DNA of 38,084 nt. Origin: Pontimonas sp. GTDB lineage: Bacteria > Actinomycetota > Actinomycetes > Actinomycetales > Microbacteriaceae. Numbering within the stretch: position 1 is the first letter of the stretch; each line of letters opens with the position of its first letter. The DNA is taken from positions 3,878 through 41,961 of the forward strand of contig JANQZT010000001.1 of assembly GCA_030728325.1 (NCBI GenBank). Direction: 5' to 3'. Positions 7,591 through 15,361 of this stretch are shown piece by piece. Under the pieces are notes generated by a model. The model did no database searches, was not told the origin of the DNA, and worked only from the letters and a program-made list of their open reading frames with translations. The position numbers were made by a program, and so were the translations under genes.

Positions 7591-9583
7591 GCTTCTCGTC
7601 CCGTTTCGCCAGATTCCCCAGCATCTCGTTATAGGCGTTCAATTCTCGGTCCCCATCGCGATCTGCGGCGCGGTCGCGCCGCTTATTCTTGCGGTCGTCG
7701 CTCTTGCTCCAGGACCAGGTCACCACGATCGCTAGGAGCAGTGTGGGTATCTCACCGAGACCCCACGCGAGCTCACCGCCTTGCTGTTGGTCAGCCAGCG
7801 GGTCTAAGCCCCACTCACGACCCATCGCTCCGTACCACTCGGGGACCAGGAGGGCCGTGCCGTAAATGAGCCCCACACCAAAGAACGCGTGAAACGCCAT
7901 CGTGGCGAGGACGATGATGAGCCGCAACGGATACGGAGGGTTATGCGGGGAGGGGTCAACCCCCACCAGCGACTGGGCGAAAAGATAACCCGTGAAGAGG
8001 AAGTGCAGGATCATCCACTGGTGTCCAAGATGCTCCCTCAGAGCCCATTCGAACAGGGGCGAGTAGTAGAACACGATCAGAGATATCGCGAAGATTACCG
8101 CCGCCACCAGCGGGTGGCCCAGCACCGCCAAATACTTCGAGTGCACAGCGAGCAGAATCCACTCCCGTGCCCCCCTAGACCCGTCTTTGCGTGCGGCAAT
8201 GGCCCTGGACGCGAGAGTAACGGGAGCGCTCAACACCAACAACAGCGGCACCGCCATGGACAGGAGCATGTGGGCGACCATGTGAACACTGAACAAATAC
8301 GTGCCGTACACCGCAAGACCGGAGTTGGTGGAGAGACCCAGAATCACCATTCCCGAGACCCACATGATGGTCCTCGAGATCGGCCAGCTATCGCCGCGTT
8401 CAGCCAAGCGACGGTGACCCCAGACGTAGAACAGCGAACCAAAGACGACCACCAGAGCCCACACCACATCGAACTGCCACTCGGTGAAGACGCGACCCCA
8501 CGTGAACTCGGGAGGCAGTGGCTCCCCTGTGAGAATCTCCGCTGGAGTGGCCTGGGCAATCTCCGCGGCGGGAACCTGGGGGACAGGAGTTTGAGTTCGC
8601 GCCAGCGCACTCGCCAGTCCGGTAGCAATTCCCATCAGGGCAAGCTCCGCAGCAACAAGACGCATCGTGAGGGACCTATGCCCAGCAACTGCGCCCTCCA
8701 TGCGACGGATAAGGCGCAGACGATAGAGCGCTCCCATTGAGCCCAAGACCACCAGTGCCGCCATCTTCGCCACCACCAAAGCTCCATACGGCGTGAACAA
8801 GCCTTGGAATTCACCAATCCGCAGCCACGCGTTGGTCGCACCCGACATCGCGACCACCGCAAAACTCACGAGCGCAATCGTCGAGAACCGGCGAAAGACA
8901 TTCGTGAAGGGCACCGCTGTGCGATCAACTCTCCAGCCAAGGATGGCCACCATCGCAAGTCCACCCACCCACATCGCCGCAAAGACGCTGTGAGTGAAGG
9001 ACACACTGACCGCTGCCTCGTGGTTCGCTGTGCCAGCCGCATGGCCGAGTTCCGCTAGCGGCCACAGCGACGCCACTGCCACAACCCCGGTGAAGAAAAC
9101 ACCGGTATGTGAACGGACAAGGAGCGCGAGAACCGTCACGATTGCCGACAGCATCGTCGAAATCAGCCACGCCCGACCAATCTCTGTCTCCACCACGAAA
9201 AGCCACAACACATCACCAAACTGCTGGGTGAGTGTCACTGGCTCCAGATAGATCGCCAAGAACGTCAAAAAGGCGCTGATGGCCGAAGCCAGCGTCATCA
9301 GCGCTGCGCCAAGGGCAGCAACCACCAACGACGCATCAAAGCCTGGGTCCTTCGGGGCAAGGGCGAAAGCCGCCAGCATCAGGGAGCCAATGGCCAGAGC
9401 TGCTCCGAGGTGGACGAGCGCCTTGGCGCTGGGAATCCCGTAACGGACAACGTCACCAGGGTCGACCAGGAGCAAAGGCTCAGCGCCACCCCCAACGGCC
9501 AAACCCACGAGGAGGGCTGCCAGCATCCCTCCGACGAGGAGAGAGAGCACGGCCACAAAGGAAAGGGGCCACCGTGTCGTCAC
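7577..9583 (-). CDS. CopD-CtaG fusion: copper transport and cytochrome oxidase assembly
   Basis: 668 residues, nearly all membrane helices. The first half, to about residue 340, looks like a CopD copper-resistance domain, with conserved histidines in ELGHAAGTANHEA and FTHSVFAAMWVGGLA. The second half, from about 375 to 620, is a CtaG (caa3-type oxidase assembly) domain, with FSVHMVAHMLL, HLGHQWMILHF and AFHAFFGVGL. Such fusions are known in actinobacteria and are thought to move copper across the membrane and deliver it to cytochrome c oxidase. The C-terminal tail is highly charged and probably cytosolic. No oxidase subunit gene is adjacent. It overlaps the unknown membrane protein gene tail to tail by 14 bases. 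Confidence 0.88.
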   Translation of the reverse strand: MTTRWPLSFVAVLSLLVGGMLAALLVGLAVGGGAEPLLLVDPGDVVRYGIPSAKALVHLGAALAIGSLMLAAFALAPKDPGFDASLVVAALGAALMTLASAISAFLTFLAIYLEPVTLTQQFGDVLWLFVVETEIGRAWLISTMLSAIVTVLALLVRSHTGVFFTGVVAVASLWPLAELGHAAGTANHEAAVSVSFTHSVFAAMWVGGLAMVAILGWRVDRTAVPFTNVFRRFSTIALVSFAVVAMSGATNAWLRIGEFQGLFTPYGALVVAKMAALVVLGSMGALYRLRLIRRMEGAVAGHRSLTMRLVAAELALMGIATGLASALARTQTPVPQVPAAEIAQATPAEILTGEPLPPEFTWGRVFTEWQFDVVWALVVVFGSLFYVWGHRRLAERGDSWPISRTIMWVSGMVILGLSTNSGLAVYGTYLFSVHMVAHMLLSMAVPLLLVLSAPVTLASRAIAARKDGSRGAREWILLAVHSKYLAVLGHPLVAAVIFAISLIVFYYSPLFEWALREHLGHQWMILHFLFTGYLFAQSLVGVDPSPHNPPYPLRLIIVLATMAFHAFFGVGLIYGTALLVPEWYGAMGREWGLDPLADQQQGGELAWGLGEIPTLLLAIVVTWSWSKSDDRKNKRRDRAADRDGDRELNAYNEMLGNLAKRDEKLSRG

Positions 9584-9632
9584 ATCAAAAGTGTAGGCGA
9601 GGGGCCTGAGGGCGATGACTCAGCTGTTAACG

Positions 9633-9668
9633 ACATCAGGGACGACCAACAGTGGTCGTCCCTGATGT
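9633..9668 (-). terminator. Strong hairpin downstream of HU
   Basis: A perfect 15-bp inverted repeat, ACATCAGGGACGACC, with a 6-nt loop begins 17 bases past the HU stop codon. There is no U-tract on the minus strand, as in many actinobacterial hairpin terminators. It lies between HU and the start of the CopD-CtaG gene, so it should separate their transcription. Confidence 0.85.
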
Positions 9669-9684
9669 GTGAGTGAGTCAGAAA

Positions 9685-9957
9685 CTACTTGACAGCAGCC
9701 TTCAGCTTGCTACCAGCAGAAACCTTGACGCTCTTGGATGCGGCGATCTGAATTGTCGCACCGGTCTGAGGGTTGCGTCCCTGACGAGCTGCACGGTGAG
9801 TGCGGTCGAAGGAAACCCAACCGGGGATGGTGACCTTGTTGCCCTGGGCAACTTCCTTGGACACCACGGCGAAGATAGCGTCAACGACGCCGTTCACTGC
9901 TGCCTGGCTGTGGCCAGTGTGCGCAGCAACTGCTGCAACAAGTTCTGAGCGATTCAT
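9685..9957 (-). CDS. hup: HU-family nucleoid protein
   Basis: 90 residues, the classic HU length, without the long Lys/Ala-rich tail seen in mycobacterial HupB. It begins MNRSELVAAVAAHTG and carries the DNA-binding beta-arm region RQGRNPQTGATIQI. It binds and bends DNA as a dimer and compacts the nucleoid. The track ORF runs 49 codons further upstream, but the ATG at 9957 is preceded by GAGGAGG at ideal distance and matches the family start. It lies downstream of rpsN, separated by a hairpin, and is followed by a strong terminator, so it is probably its own unit. Confidence 0.95.
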   Translation of the reverse strand: MNRSELVAAVAAHTGHSQAAVNGVVDAIFAVVSKEVAQGNKVTIPGWVSFDRTHRAARQGRNPQTGATIQIAASKSVKVSAGSKLKAAVK

Positions 9958-9990
9958 AACGTTGTCCTCCTCGGACTTGGTAGGTATTTC

Positions 9991-10017
9991 GGCTCGGCCC
10001 AGAATCACTCCCGAGCC
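9991..10017 (-). terminator. Hairpin between rpsN and HU
   Basis: GGCTCGG and CCGAGCC form a 7-bp stem with a 13-nt loop, starting 11 bases after the rpsN stop on the minus strand. A run of six T precedes the hairpin rather than following it, so a standard intrinsic terminator is not seen. A U-less terminator or an HU leader structure are both possible. Confidence 0.5.
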
Positions 10018-10027
10018 ACCAAAAAAG

Positions 10028-10333
10028 TTACCAGCTGGACTTCGTAATGCCCGGCAATTCGCCCCGGTGTGCCATTTCGCGGAATCTGACACGGGAAACG
10101 CCATATTTGCTCAGGAAGCCACGAGGGCGACCATCAATGGCGTCACGTCCACGGACGCGAACGGGAGACGCGTTGCGAGGAAGCTTCTGCAGACCGAGAC
10201 GAGCTGCTTCACGCGACTCATCGGTTCCGTTCGGGTCAACGAGTGCCTTCTTGAGCTCGAGACGCTTCTCGGCGTACCGCTCAACGATTACCTTGCGCTG
10301 TTCGTTGCGCGCAATCTTGCTTTTCTTAGCCAT
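10028..10333 (-). CDS. rpsN: 30S ribosomal protein S14, cysteine-free form
   Basis: 101 residues starting [14 protein letters not shown] and ending [12 protein letters not shown]. It is the long form of S14 and lacks the CxxC pairs of the short, zinc-binding form, so it needs no zinc. It sits in the 30S head near the decoding region. It is the last gene of rpmB-rpmG-rpsN, read on the minus strand directly after rpmG. In many actinobacteria this cluster holds the zinc-independent paralogues made under zinc limitation; here it lies one gap away from zur and the zinc transporter. Whether zinc-binding copies exist elsewhere in the genome cannot be seen. Confidence 0.97.
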   Translation of the reverse strand: MAKKSKIARNEQRKVIVERYAEKRLELKKALVDPNGTDESREAARLGLQKLPRNASPVRVRGRDAIDGRPRGFLSKYGVSRVRFREMAHRGELPGITKSSW

Positions 10334-10335
10334 GC

Positions 10336-10503
10336 TTAACGCTCCTCGCGGAATTCGACGTGCTGACGCACTACGGGGTCGTACTTCTTCAAGACCAGAC
10401 GGTCGGGATCGTTACGACGGTTCTTACGGGTGACATAGGTGTAGCCCGTGCCAGCGGTGGAACGAAGCTTGATGATGGGGCGAACGTCTTGTGCTTTAGC
10501 CAT
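10336..10503 (-). CDS. rpmG: 50S ribosomal protein L33, cysteine-free form
   Basis: Too short for the ORF track. Translating the minus strand by hand gives 55 residues starting [20 protein letters not shown] and ending in FREER. It has no cysteine, so it is the zinc-independent type of L33. Its ATG shares one base with the rpmB stop (TAATG), and its own stop lies two bases before the rpsN start codon, so the three genes form a tight operon. Confidence 0.96.
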   Translation of the reverse strand: MAKAQDVRPIIKLRSTAGTGYTYVTRKNRRNDPDRLVLKKYDPVVRQHVEFREER

Positions 10504-10739
10504 TAGATCTTCTCCCCACGAGCGAGTAGCTCTGCAACGACGGACTCAATACCGCGGGCATCAATGGTCTTGATTCCCTTCACTGACAGCGTCAACGTCA
10601 CGTTGCGCTTCAGAGACGGCACAAAGTACGTCTTCTTCTGGATGTTCGGATCGAACCGACGCTTCGTGCGGCGGTGCGAGTGTGAGATGTTGTGTCCAAA
10701 ACCAGGGGTGGCTCCGGTCACTTGGCAGACTGCTGCCAT
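10503..10739 (-). CDS. rpmB: 50S ribosomal protein L28
   Basis: 78 residues with the L28 signature [19 protein letters not shown]. Only one cysteine (AVCQVTG) is seen where zinc-binding versions carry a CxxC pair, so zinc binding through that knuckle is unlikely. It is the first gene of rpmB-rpmG-rpsN, with an excellent AGGAGGAAAC before the ATG. About 150 bp separate it from the stop of zur on the same strand; that gap holds a perfect inverted repeat but no recognisable Zur box. Confidence 0.96.
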   Translation of the reverse strand: MAAVCQVTGATPGFGHNISHSHRRTKRRFDPNIQKKTYFVPSLKRNVTLTLSVKGIKTIDARGIESVVAELLARGEKI

Positions 10740-10761
10740 GTTTCCTCCTGTTATCGCTACC

Positions 10762-10779
10762 GTAGGACTACTGTCCTAC
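10762..10779. repeat. Inverted repeat upstream of rpmB
   Basis: GTAGGAC-TACT-GTCCTAC is a perfect 7-bp inverted repeat, 22 bp upstream of the rpmB start codon and 110 bp downstream of zur. It could end zur operon transcription, act as an operator for the ribosomal cluster, or form a leader hairpin. It does not match the TGA-rich Zur box found before znuA, and no U-tract follows it. Confidence 0.55.
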
Positions 10780-10889
10780 CCAAGGTCACTTGTCGGCACG
10801 CAATCAGAGACTTATTTCCGAAGAGAGAGGCCTCTGTGCGCACAAGATACAGCTCTAGGTGGCTGAACCAAACCCCTACTGTACGCGCT

Positions 10890-11288
10890 CTACGGGCTGG
10901 GAGCAACCCCTGAATGGCAGCTGGGGCAGGTCCCAAAGATGTCGACGATGTGCTGGGGATCTGCGTACCCATGCTTCTGGGCAATGGACTTTGCCCAGGC
11001 TTCCACTTCACCCGCTTCTATCTCTGTAGTCGTTCCACATTCCCGGCAAATCAAGTGGTGATGGTGGCCAGGAGAACATGCGCGGTAAAGGTTTTCCCCT
11101 TCGATGCTGAGCGCGTCAGCACTTCCTTCTTCGGCAAGCGCATTCAGAGTCCGATAGACGGTCGCCAAGCCAATCGTGGAACCGGTACTGCGCAATTTCT
11201 GGTGCAACTCCTGGGCGCTCACGAACTCTGGTGTCGCCTCTAGCGCTTGCCAGACTTCCTCACGCTGCTTCGTGTTGCGTTTCATCAC
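10890..11288 (-). CDS. zur: Fur-family zinc uptake regulator
   Basis: 132 residues. The N-terminal winged helix has the family signature SAQELHQKL...GLATVYRTLNALAEEG. The metal-binding part follows with HHHHLICRECG and a second FGTCPSCHSG, giving the two CxxC pairs of the structural zinc site. It is the last gene of znuA-znuB-znuC-zur, and its start overlaps the znuC stop. With zinc bound it should repress zinc uptake genes. Two starts are possible, GTG (11288, overlapping as GTGA) or ATG (11285). Among Fur-family members (Fur, PerR, Nur) Zur is chosen from the operon and the operator. A zur gene inside the zinc transporter operon implies autoregulation. Confidence 0.92.
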   Translation of the reverse strand: MMKRNTKQREEVWQALEATPEFVSAQELHQKLRSTGSTIGLATVYRTLNALAEEGSADALSIEGENLYRACSPGHHHHLICRECGTTTEIEAGEVEAWAKSIAQKHGYADPQHIVDIFGTCPSCHSGVAPSP

Positions 11289-12076
11289 ACATTGTCCTGC
11301 TCATGGCTGTGGTGGGGATCGTGGGCGTCATCAATTATCCCCAGTCCTGCCGTGTTCTCGGGGTGGAGCAATCCCAGGCCATACGCCGTGGCCAGGTTCT
11401 CGGGTGTCAGCACGTCCTCCGGTGCACCATCGGCGACAACGTAGCCACTCACGAGGATCACGTGATCAGCAGCGCGAGCTTCTTCGAGATCGTGGGTAGT
11501 GAACACGACCGAACATCCGCGCGCGGGTTCTTCGTGCATGATGTCGTCGATCGTCTGTGCAGACTGAATGTCCAGACCCGTCAGTGGTTCATCCATGAAC
11601 AAGACTCTGTGGTCTTGGGCGAGAGCTTGAGCCACAAAAACCCTCTGCCGCTGACCCCCCGACAGCCTGGCCACCTGACGATCAGCGAGATCGTCAATAC
11701 GAAGCAGCGCCATCGCGTCATTGACCTGGGCTTTGTCTGCTGCGCTCAAACGCTTCAGGAGCCCTGCGGAGGGATAGCGACCCATGGACACAACCTCTCG
11801 CACGGTCATCGGAATTCCCGGATTGACGTTCATGTGCTGAACCACGTAGGCGACCTCCCCTCGAGCCTCCACGGGGGGTTTTCCCAGAACCTCGATAGTT
11901 CCGGATTCCAGGGGCAACAGACCGGTCGCTGCGTGCAGCAGTGTGGACTTCCCGCTGCCGTTAGGTCCAATCACGGCGGTGATTGCTGCTTCAGGAACTC
12001 TGAAGGTGGAGGAGGCAAGAGCAACATGCCCATCACGGACGATCACCACGTCCTGTCCTTTGATCACATCGCTCAT
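11285..12076 (-). CDS. znuC: Zinc ABC transporter, ATP-binding protein
   Basis: 263 residues of the ABC ATPase family. Walker A is GPNGSGKST, the signature motif is LSGGQRQRV, Walker B with the catalytic Glu is RVLFMDEPLTG, and the switch His is in FTTHDLEEAR. It powers metal import through the permease encoded just upstream, with which it overlaps by four bases (ATGA). The C-terminus is His-rich (DDAHDPHHSHEQ), a possible metal-sensing or storage tail. Manganese or other divalent-metal specificity cannot be excluded from this subunit alone; zinc is inferred from the adjacent regulator and the SBP. Confidence 0.93.
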   Translation of the reverse strand: MSDVIKGQDVVIVRDGHVALASSTFRVPEAAITAVIGPNGSGKSTLLHAATGLLPLESGTIEVLGKPPVEARGEVAYVVQHMNVNPGIPMTVREVVSMGRYPSAGLLKRLSAADKAQVNDAMALLRIDDLADRQVARLSGGQRQRVFVAQALAQDHRVLFMDEPLTGLDIQSAQTIDDIMHEEPARGCSVVFTTHDLEEARAADHVILVSGYVVADGAPEDVLTPENLATAYGLGLLHPENTAGLGIIDDAHDPHHSHEQDNV

Positions 12077-12909
12077 GCGCTCACCCGCGCTCTCGCGGAT
12101 TCGACAATGTTCTTCACTGTCAAGACAGTGAAGAACAGAACAATCGGCACCAGCGCCATCGTCGCCGAGGCAGCTGTGCCCCAGTAGTAACTAATGGTGA
12201 GCCCGATCCAGACAGAGAGAACACCAATCACCGCAGCAATCAGCATCATGCGGGAGATGGTTCGAGACAGCAGGCTTGCCGCAGCGGGCGGACCAACGAG
12301 AAGACCAAAAACCAGAAGCGTTCCCACCGATTGGTAGCTACCAATGACCGCCAGCGCTATCAACACCAACAGCGCCGCGTGTGCAAGCCCTGGACGCATC
12401 CCGAGCAACTCCGCCTTGTCCTTGGAGAGACTCAACGCAATGAGAGGGCGATAGAGGACAGTGGACACGATCACCACAATCCCGAGGACCACTAACTGCC
12501 CCGCAATGTCGCTCCAGGTAACGCCGAGCGCATCCCCAAACAGGATGCTGGTGAGGCTGCCCGAGTAGGAATCCAATCGGGAAATAATGACCACACCCAG
12601 TGCCAGCATTCCGACAAACAACAGTCCAATGGAAGTGTCCTCGCCGAGCACGGTCTTGCGTTGCACCAACTCAATCGCGAACACCATGATCGCTGCTGCC
12701 ACGGCAGCCCCCAGAAGCGGGTTAATGTCAAGGACGACCGCGGCAGCCACTCCCGGGATGACACCGTGGACGAAAGCGTCACCGAAGAAACTCATTCCTC
12801 GGAGCACTAACCAGGTCCCCACAGTGGAGGCCATGAGGGCGGCAAGCATGCCACCTATCAGCGCACGCTGCTGAAATCCCAGCTCAAAAGGCGCTAACCA
12901 CCACTCCAC
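12073..12909 (-). CDS. znuB: Zinc ABC transporter, membrane permease
   Basis: 278 residues, highly hydrophobic, with about eight membrane segments, typical of the ABC-3 family of metal permeases (ZnuB, MntB, TroC). Family-like stretches include GTWLVLRGMSFFGDAFVHGVIPGVA near the N-terminus and SYQSVGTLLVFGLLVGPPAAA around residues 195-215. It forms the channel between the substrate-binding lipoprotein and the ATPase. The start is GTG, five bases after the znuA stop. It overlaps znuC by four bases. Confidence 0.93.
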   Translation of the reverse strand: MEWWLAPFELGFQQRALIGGMLAALMASTVGTWLVLRGMSFFGDAFVHGVIPGVAAAVVLDINPLLGAAVAAAIMVFAIELVQRKTVLGEDTSIGLLFVGMLALGVVIISRLDSYSGSLTSILFGDALGVTWSDIAGQLVVLGIVVIVSTVLYRPLIALSLSKDKAELLGMRPGLAHAALLVLIALAVIGSYQSVGTLLVFGLLVGPPAAASLLSRTISRMMLIAAVIGVLSVWIGLTISYYWGTAASATMALVPIVLFFTVLTVKNIVESARARVSA

Positions 12910-12914
12910 AGTGC

Positions 12915-13982
12915 TCAGTCTGCCAGCGCTGAAGCGATCCGTGTTGCGTTAGTTGTCATCATCTCGGCGTAACTCTCCGCGCCGGACCCCGGGCCACCCA
13001 GGCTCCCCACGAAGAGCTCAACGACCTGAACATCGCCTCCCACCTCGGCCGCAAGAGTCTCAAGCAGGGCAGGTGAGCCAGCAGTGTTCCCGAAGATGGC
13101 TCGCACTCCCTCGTTCTGAATGGTCGCGACCAAATCAGCGAGGTCACTCGAGTTGGCATCACCCAGGGTTGAACCGCCAGGGATGACTACGCCGACGACG
13201 TCGAAGTCATAGCGCTCCGCGAGGTATCCCAGTGCATCGTGATCAGTCACCAGAACCCGGTTGGCTTCCTGGACGCTCGACAGAGTGTCGGCCACCAGGA
13301 CGTCAGTAGCCCGAATCTCTTCGGCGACGCTCTCACCACAGGAAGCAAAGCTCTCGTCACCGTTCACCGCGAGCTCGGCACCAATCAGCTCTGCGGCCAG
13401 TGCCATACGTTCCATATCGAACCAGAAGTGGGGGTCAAATTCCCCGTGACCGTGATCGTCGTGGGACTCTTCCTCAGAATGGTCTTCCTCGTCGGAGTGA
13501 TCATCCTCGTGCCCGTGTTCATCGTGGGACTCTTCCTCAGAGTGCTCTTCCTCGTGCTCTTCTCCGAAGGGCAGCGGGTCGACTAGGGCTGCAATTTCGA
13601 GCACAGAGACGCCATCTGCTTCAACGTTTTCGATGGCATCCACAACTCCCTCTTCCAACCCCAAGCCGTTAGCCACGACAAGGTCTGCGCTCGCCATGAG
13701 CGCCACCTGAGCTGACGACGCTTGGAAGTCGTGGGGATCCGCGCCAATAGGCATAAGGACCGACATCGACGAATCATCACCGAGCGCACAGGTAAGAATC
13801 TCTCCCACCACACTGCCCAGCACAGTTGTCGTGACCACCACTGAAGGAGCGTCCTGCGCTTGTGCGGTAGTGGGAGAAGTCTCTGCAGAGTCATCTGCTA
13901 TCTCGTCCTGAGTGCTCGGAGAACACGAAGCGAGGACGAGGACGGTAGCGGCTGCGCCAGCGACAAGAAGTGACGGTCTCAT
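12915..13982 (-). CDS. znuA: Zinc-binding lipoprotein of ABC transporter
   Basis: 355 residues. The N-terminus is a lipoprotein signal ending in the lipobox LASC (Cys20), so the protein is anchored outside the membrane. Likely zinc ligands of the ZnuA/TroA fold are seen in GADPHDF (His84), FDPHFWFD (His185) and VTDHDALGYL. Between them, at residues 141-180, lies a His/Asp/Glu-rich loop, a hallmark of zinc-specific rather than manganese-specific members. It is the first gene of the operon. Its start codon lies just after a promoter covered by a Zur box, with no Shine-Dalgarno sequence, so it is probably translated from a leaderless mRNA. The other end of the gap is only 39 bp away, at the E2 stop. 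Confidence 0.95.
   Translation of the reverse strand: MRPSLLVAGAAATVLVLASCSPSTQDEIADDSAETSPTTAQAQDAPSVVVTTTVLGSVVGEILTCALGDDSSMSVLMPIGADPHDFQASSAQVALMASADLVVANGLGLEEGVVDAIENVEADGVSVLEIAALVDPLPFGEEHEEEHSEEESHDEHGHEDDHSDEEDHSEEESHDDHGHGEFDPHFWFDMERMALAAELIGAELAVNGDESFASCGESVAEEIRATDVLVADTLSSVQEANRVLVTDHDALGYLAERYDFDVVGVVIPGGSTLGDANSSDLADLVATIQNEGVRAIFGNTAGSPALLETLAAEVGGDVQVVELFVGSLGGPGSGAESYAEMMTTNATRIASALAD
13443..13562 (-). repeat. His/Asp/Glu-rich coding repeat in znuA
   Basis: Codons for residues 141-180 encode a low-complexity acidic/His loop. A unit HSEEESHDxHGH occurs twice, separated by an EDDHSDEED-type linker. Such loops in zinc SBPs are thought to capture zinc or act as sensors. The DNA copies are near-identical, so the loop may vary in length between strains. 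Confidence 0.8.
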
Positions 13983-13989
13983 GAGGTCG

Positions 13990-14019
13990 AGACTAGACCT
14001 TAATGAGAATGATTGTCAA
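13990..14019 (-). promoter_or_regulatory. znuA promoter, apparently leaderless
   Basis: Reading the minus strand, a perfect -35 TTGACA (14019-14014) is followed by an 18-bp spacer and TAGTCT (13995-13990) as -10. Seven bases later comes the znuA ATG, so transcription should start at or next to the A of the ATG. No Shine-Dalgarno sequence is present. The -35 lies within the Zur box. Confidence 0.7.
14004..14018. promoter_or_regulatory. Zur operator upstream of znuA
   Basis: TGAGAATGATTGTCA is a 7-1-7 palindrome with a single mismatched pair, close to the Fur/Zur box of actinobacteria (TGAAAATCATTTTCA type). It overlaps the -35 TTGACA of znuA in the 39-bp gap after the E2 gene, so zinc-loaded Zur would block polymerase directly. 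The match was found by eye against the known consensus. Confidence 0.85.
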
Positions 14020-14021
14020 AC

Positions 14022-15338
14022 TCAATCAAGGAGCAGGGCGGGTTCCTCCATGACCGCGGCAACATCGGCCACGAATTTGCTCGCGACATCACCATCCACG
14101 ACTCGATGGTCGAAACTTGCCGCCACGGTGGTCACCATGCGGGCTCGAATTTCACCGTTGACCACCCACGGCTTCGGTTTGATCGTGCCCAAGGCAACAA
14201 TCGTCACCTCACCCGGGTTCAAAATCGGAGTTCCGGTGTCCACGCCGAACGACCCCAAGTTGGTGATTGTGATCGTTCCCCCCGACATCTCCTCTGGAGT
14301 GGTTTTTCCTTCACGAGCGGTGAGCGTGAGTTTTTCCAACGCCATCGCCAAATCCCGAAGGCTCAAAGACTGAGCCTCCTTGACGTTGGGAACAATGAGG
14401 CCCCGAGGTGTTGCGGCCGCAACACCCATGTTGACGAAGTGGTGGACGATGATTTCCTCTTCCGTCCAGGTCGAGTTCACCGTGGGGTTTCTCTGAACCG
14501 CCCAAATCATGGCTTTGACCATCACCAACAGAGGCGACACCTTGATACCGGCAAAATCGGGCGACGCCTTGAGTCGCTTCACGAAATCCATCGTCCTGGT
14601 GGCATCGACATCCACGAATACTGAGACGTGGGGGGCGGTGAACATGCTCTTGACCATCGCCTGGGCAATCGCTTTGCGAACACCCTTGACCGGAATGCGG
14701 TCTTCCCTGTTCTCTGGCCACTCAGGGGTTTCCAGATTGCGAAACACCGTTGCCTGGCCAGCGTGACGAATCACATCATCGCGAAGAATCTCTCCACCGA
14801 TACCGCTTCCGGTGACGGCCTCTAGGCTCACGCCCAGGTCTTTCGCCAACTTACGAATTGGAGGCTTCGCGATGACAGGGCTCGAATCTGCGAGCGGAAG
14901 GTCCGCCCTCTGAGCGGGAGCAGGTGTGACCACCGGAGCGTCCGCAGGAGCCTGGGCGCGCTTGCGCCGAGATGTCGGAGTGGAGGGGCCGGTGCCGTAC
15001 CCCACGAGGTTCTTAGGTTCAGCGGCCTCATGAGTGACACTGCTCTCGGCGTCACCGACAGCATCCGTTACGCCCGTGTCCGGTGGTGATTCAGCGCCAT
15101 CGCCTGCGACGCTCATGATCGGCGTACCGACCTGAACCGTGTCGCCCTCGCTCACCAGGAGCTCGTTGACGACTCCGTGGAAAGGAGAAGGCAGCTCGAC
15201 GAGTGACTTTGCGGTCTCAATTTCGCAGACAACCTGGTTAACCGCGACCTCGTCACCCGGCTTGACCCGCCAGCTCACAATCTCGGCCTCGGTCAAACCC
15301 TCGCCAACATCGGGCAGAGGAAAAGTAAAGTGCGACAC
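14022..15338 (-). CDS. 2-oxo acid dehydrogenase E2 (dihydrolipoyl acyltransferase)
   Basis: 438 residues with a three-part layout. There is one lipoyl domain at residues 1-75, with the lipoylated Lys in IETAKSLV. A peripheral subunit-binding domain lies around 155-195 ([21 protein letters not shown]). The C-terminal catalytic domain has the HxxxDG active site in [15 protein letters not shown]. It transfers acyl groups to CoA in a pyruvate or branched-chain keto acid dehydrogenase complex. The start is GTG with AAGGAG five bases upstream. It is the third gene of an E1 alpha - E1 beta - E2 operon. An AKS lipoyl site is common in branched-chain-type actinobacterial E2, but substrate specificity is not settled by sequence alone. 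Confidence 0.93.
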   Translation of the reverse strand: MSHFTFPLPDVGEGLTEAEIVSWRVKPGDEVAVNQVVCEIETAKSLVELPSPFHGVVNELLVSEGDTVQVGTPIMSVAGDGAESPPDTGVTDAVGDAESSVTHEAAEPKNLVGYGTGPSTPTSRRKRAQAPADAPVVTPAPAQRADLPLADSSPVIAKPPIRKLAKDLGVSLEAVTGSGIGGEILRDDVIRHAGQATVFRNLETPEWPENREDRIPVKGVRKAIAQAMVKSMFTAPHVSVFVDVDATRTMDFVKRLKASPDFAGIKVSPLLVMVKAMIWAVQRNPTVNSTWTEEEIIVHHFVNMGVAAATPRGLIVPNVKEAQSLSLRDLAMALEKLTLTAREGKTTPEEMSGGTITITNLGSFGVDTGTPILNPGEVTIVALGTIKPKPWVVNGEIRARMVTTVAASFDHRVVDGDVASKFVADVAAVMEEPALLLD

Positions 15339-15361
15339 GGTTGCTCCTTACGCGCTAGCCA

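Noticed and set aside
7889-8740. 283-residue plus-strand ORF inside the CopD-CtaG gene
   Set aside because: Its His/Arg/Gln-rich composition is typical of the antisense frame of a membrane protein gene; the minus-strand gene has clear domains.
9991-10017. Riboswitch in the HU leader
   Set aside because: Only a simple 7-bp hairpin is visible, with no conserved aptamer-like elements; it is better described as a terminator-like hairpin.
11231-12187. 318-residue plus-strand ORF opposite znuC
   Set aside because: It is antisense to an ABC ATPase with all motifs intact, has no ribosome binding site and no recognisable domain.
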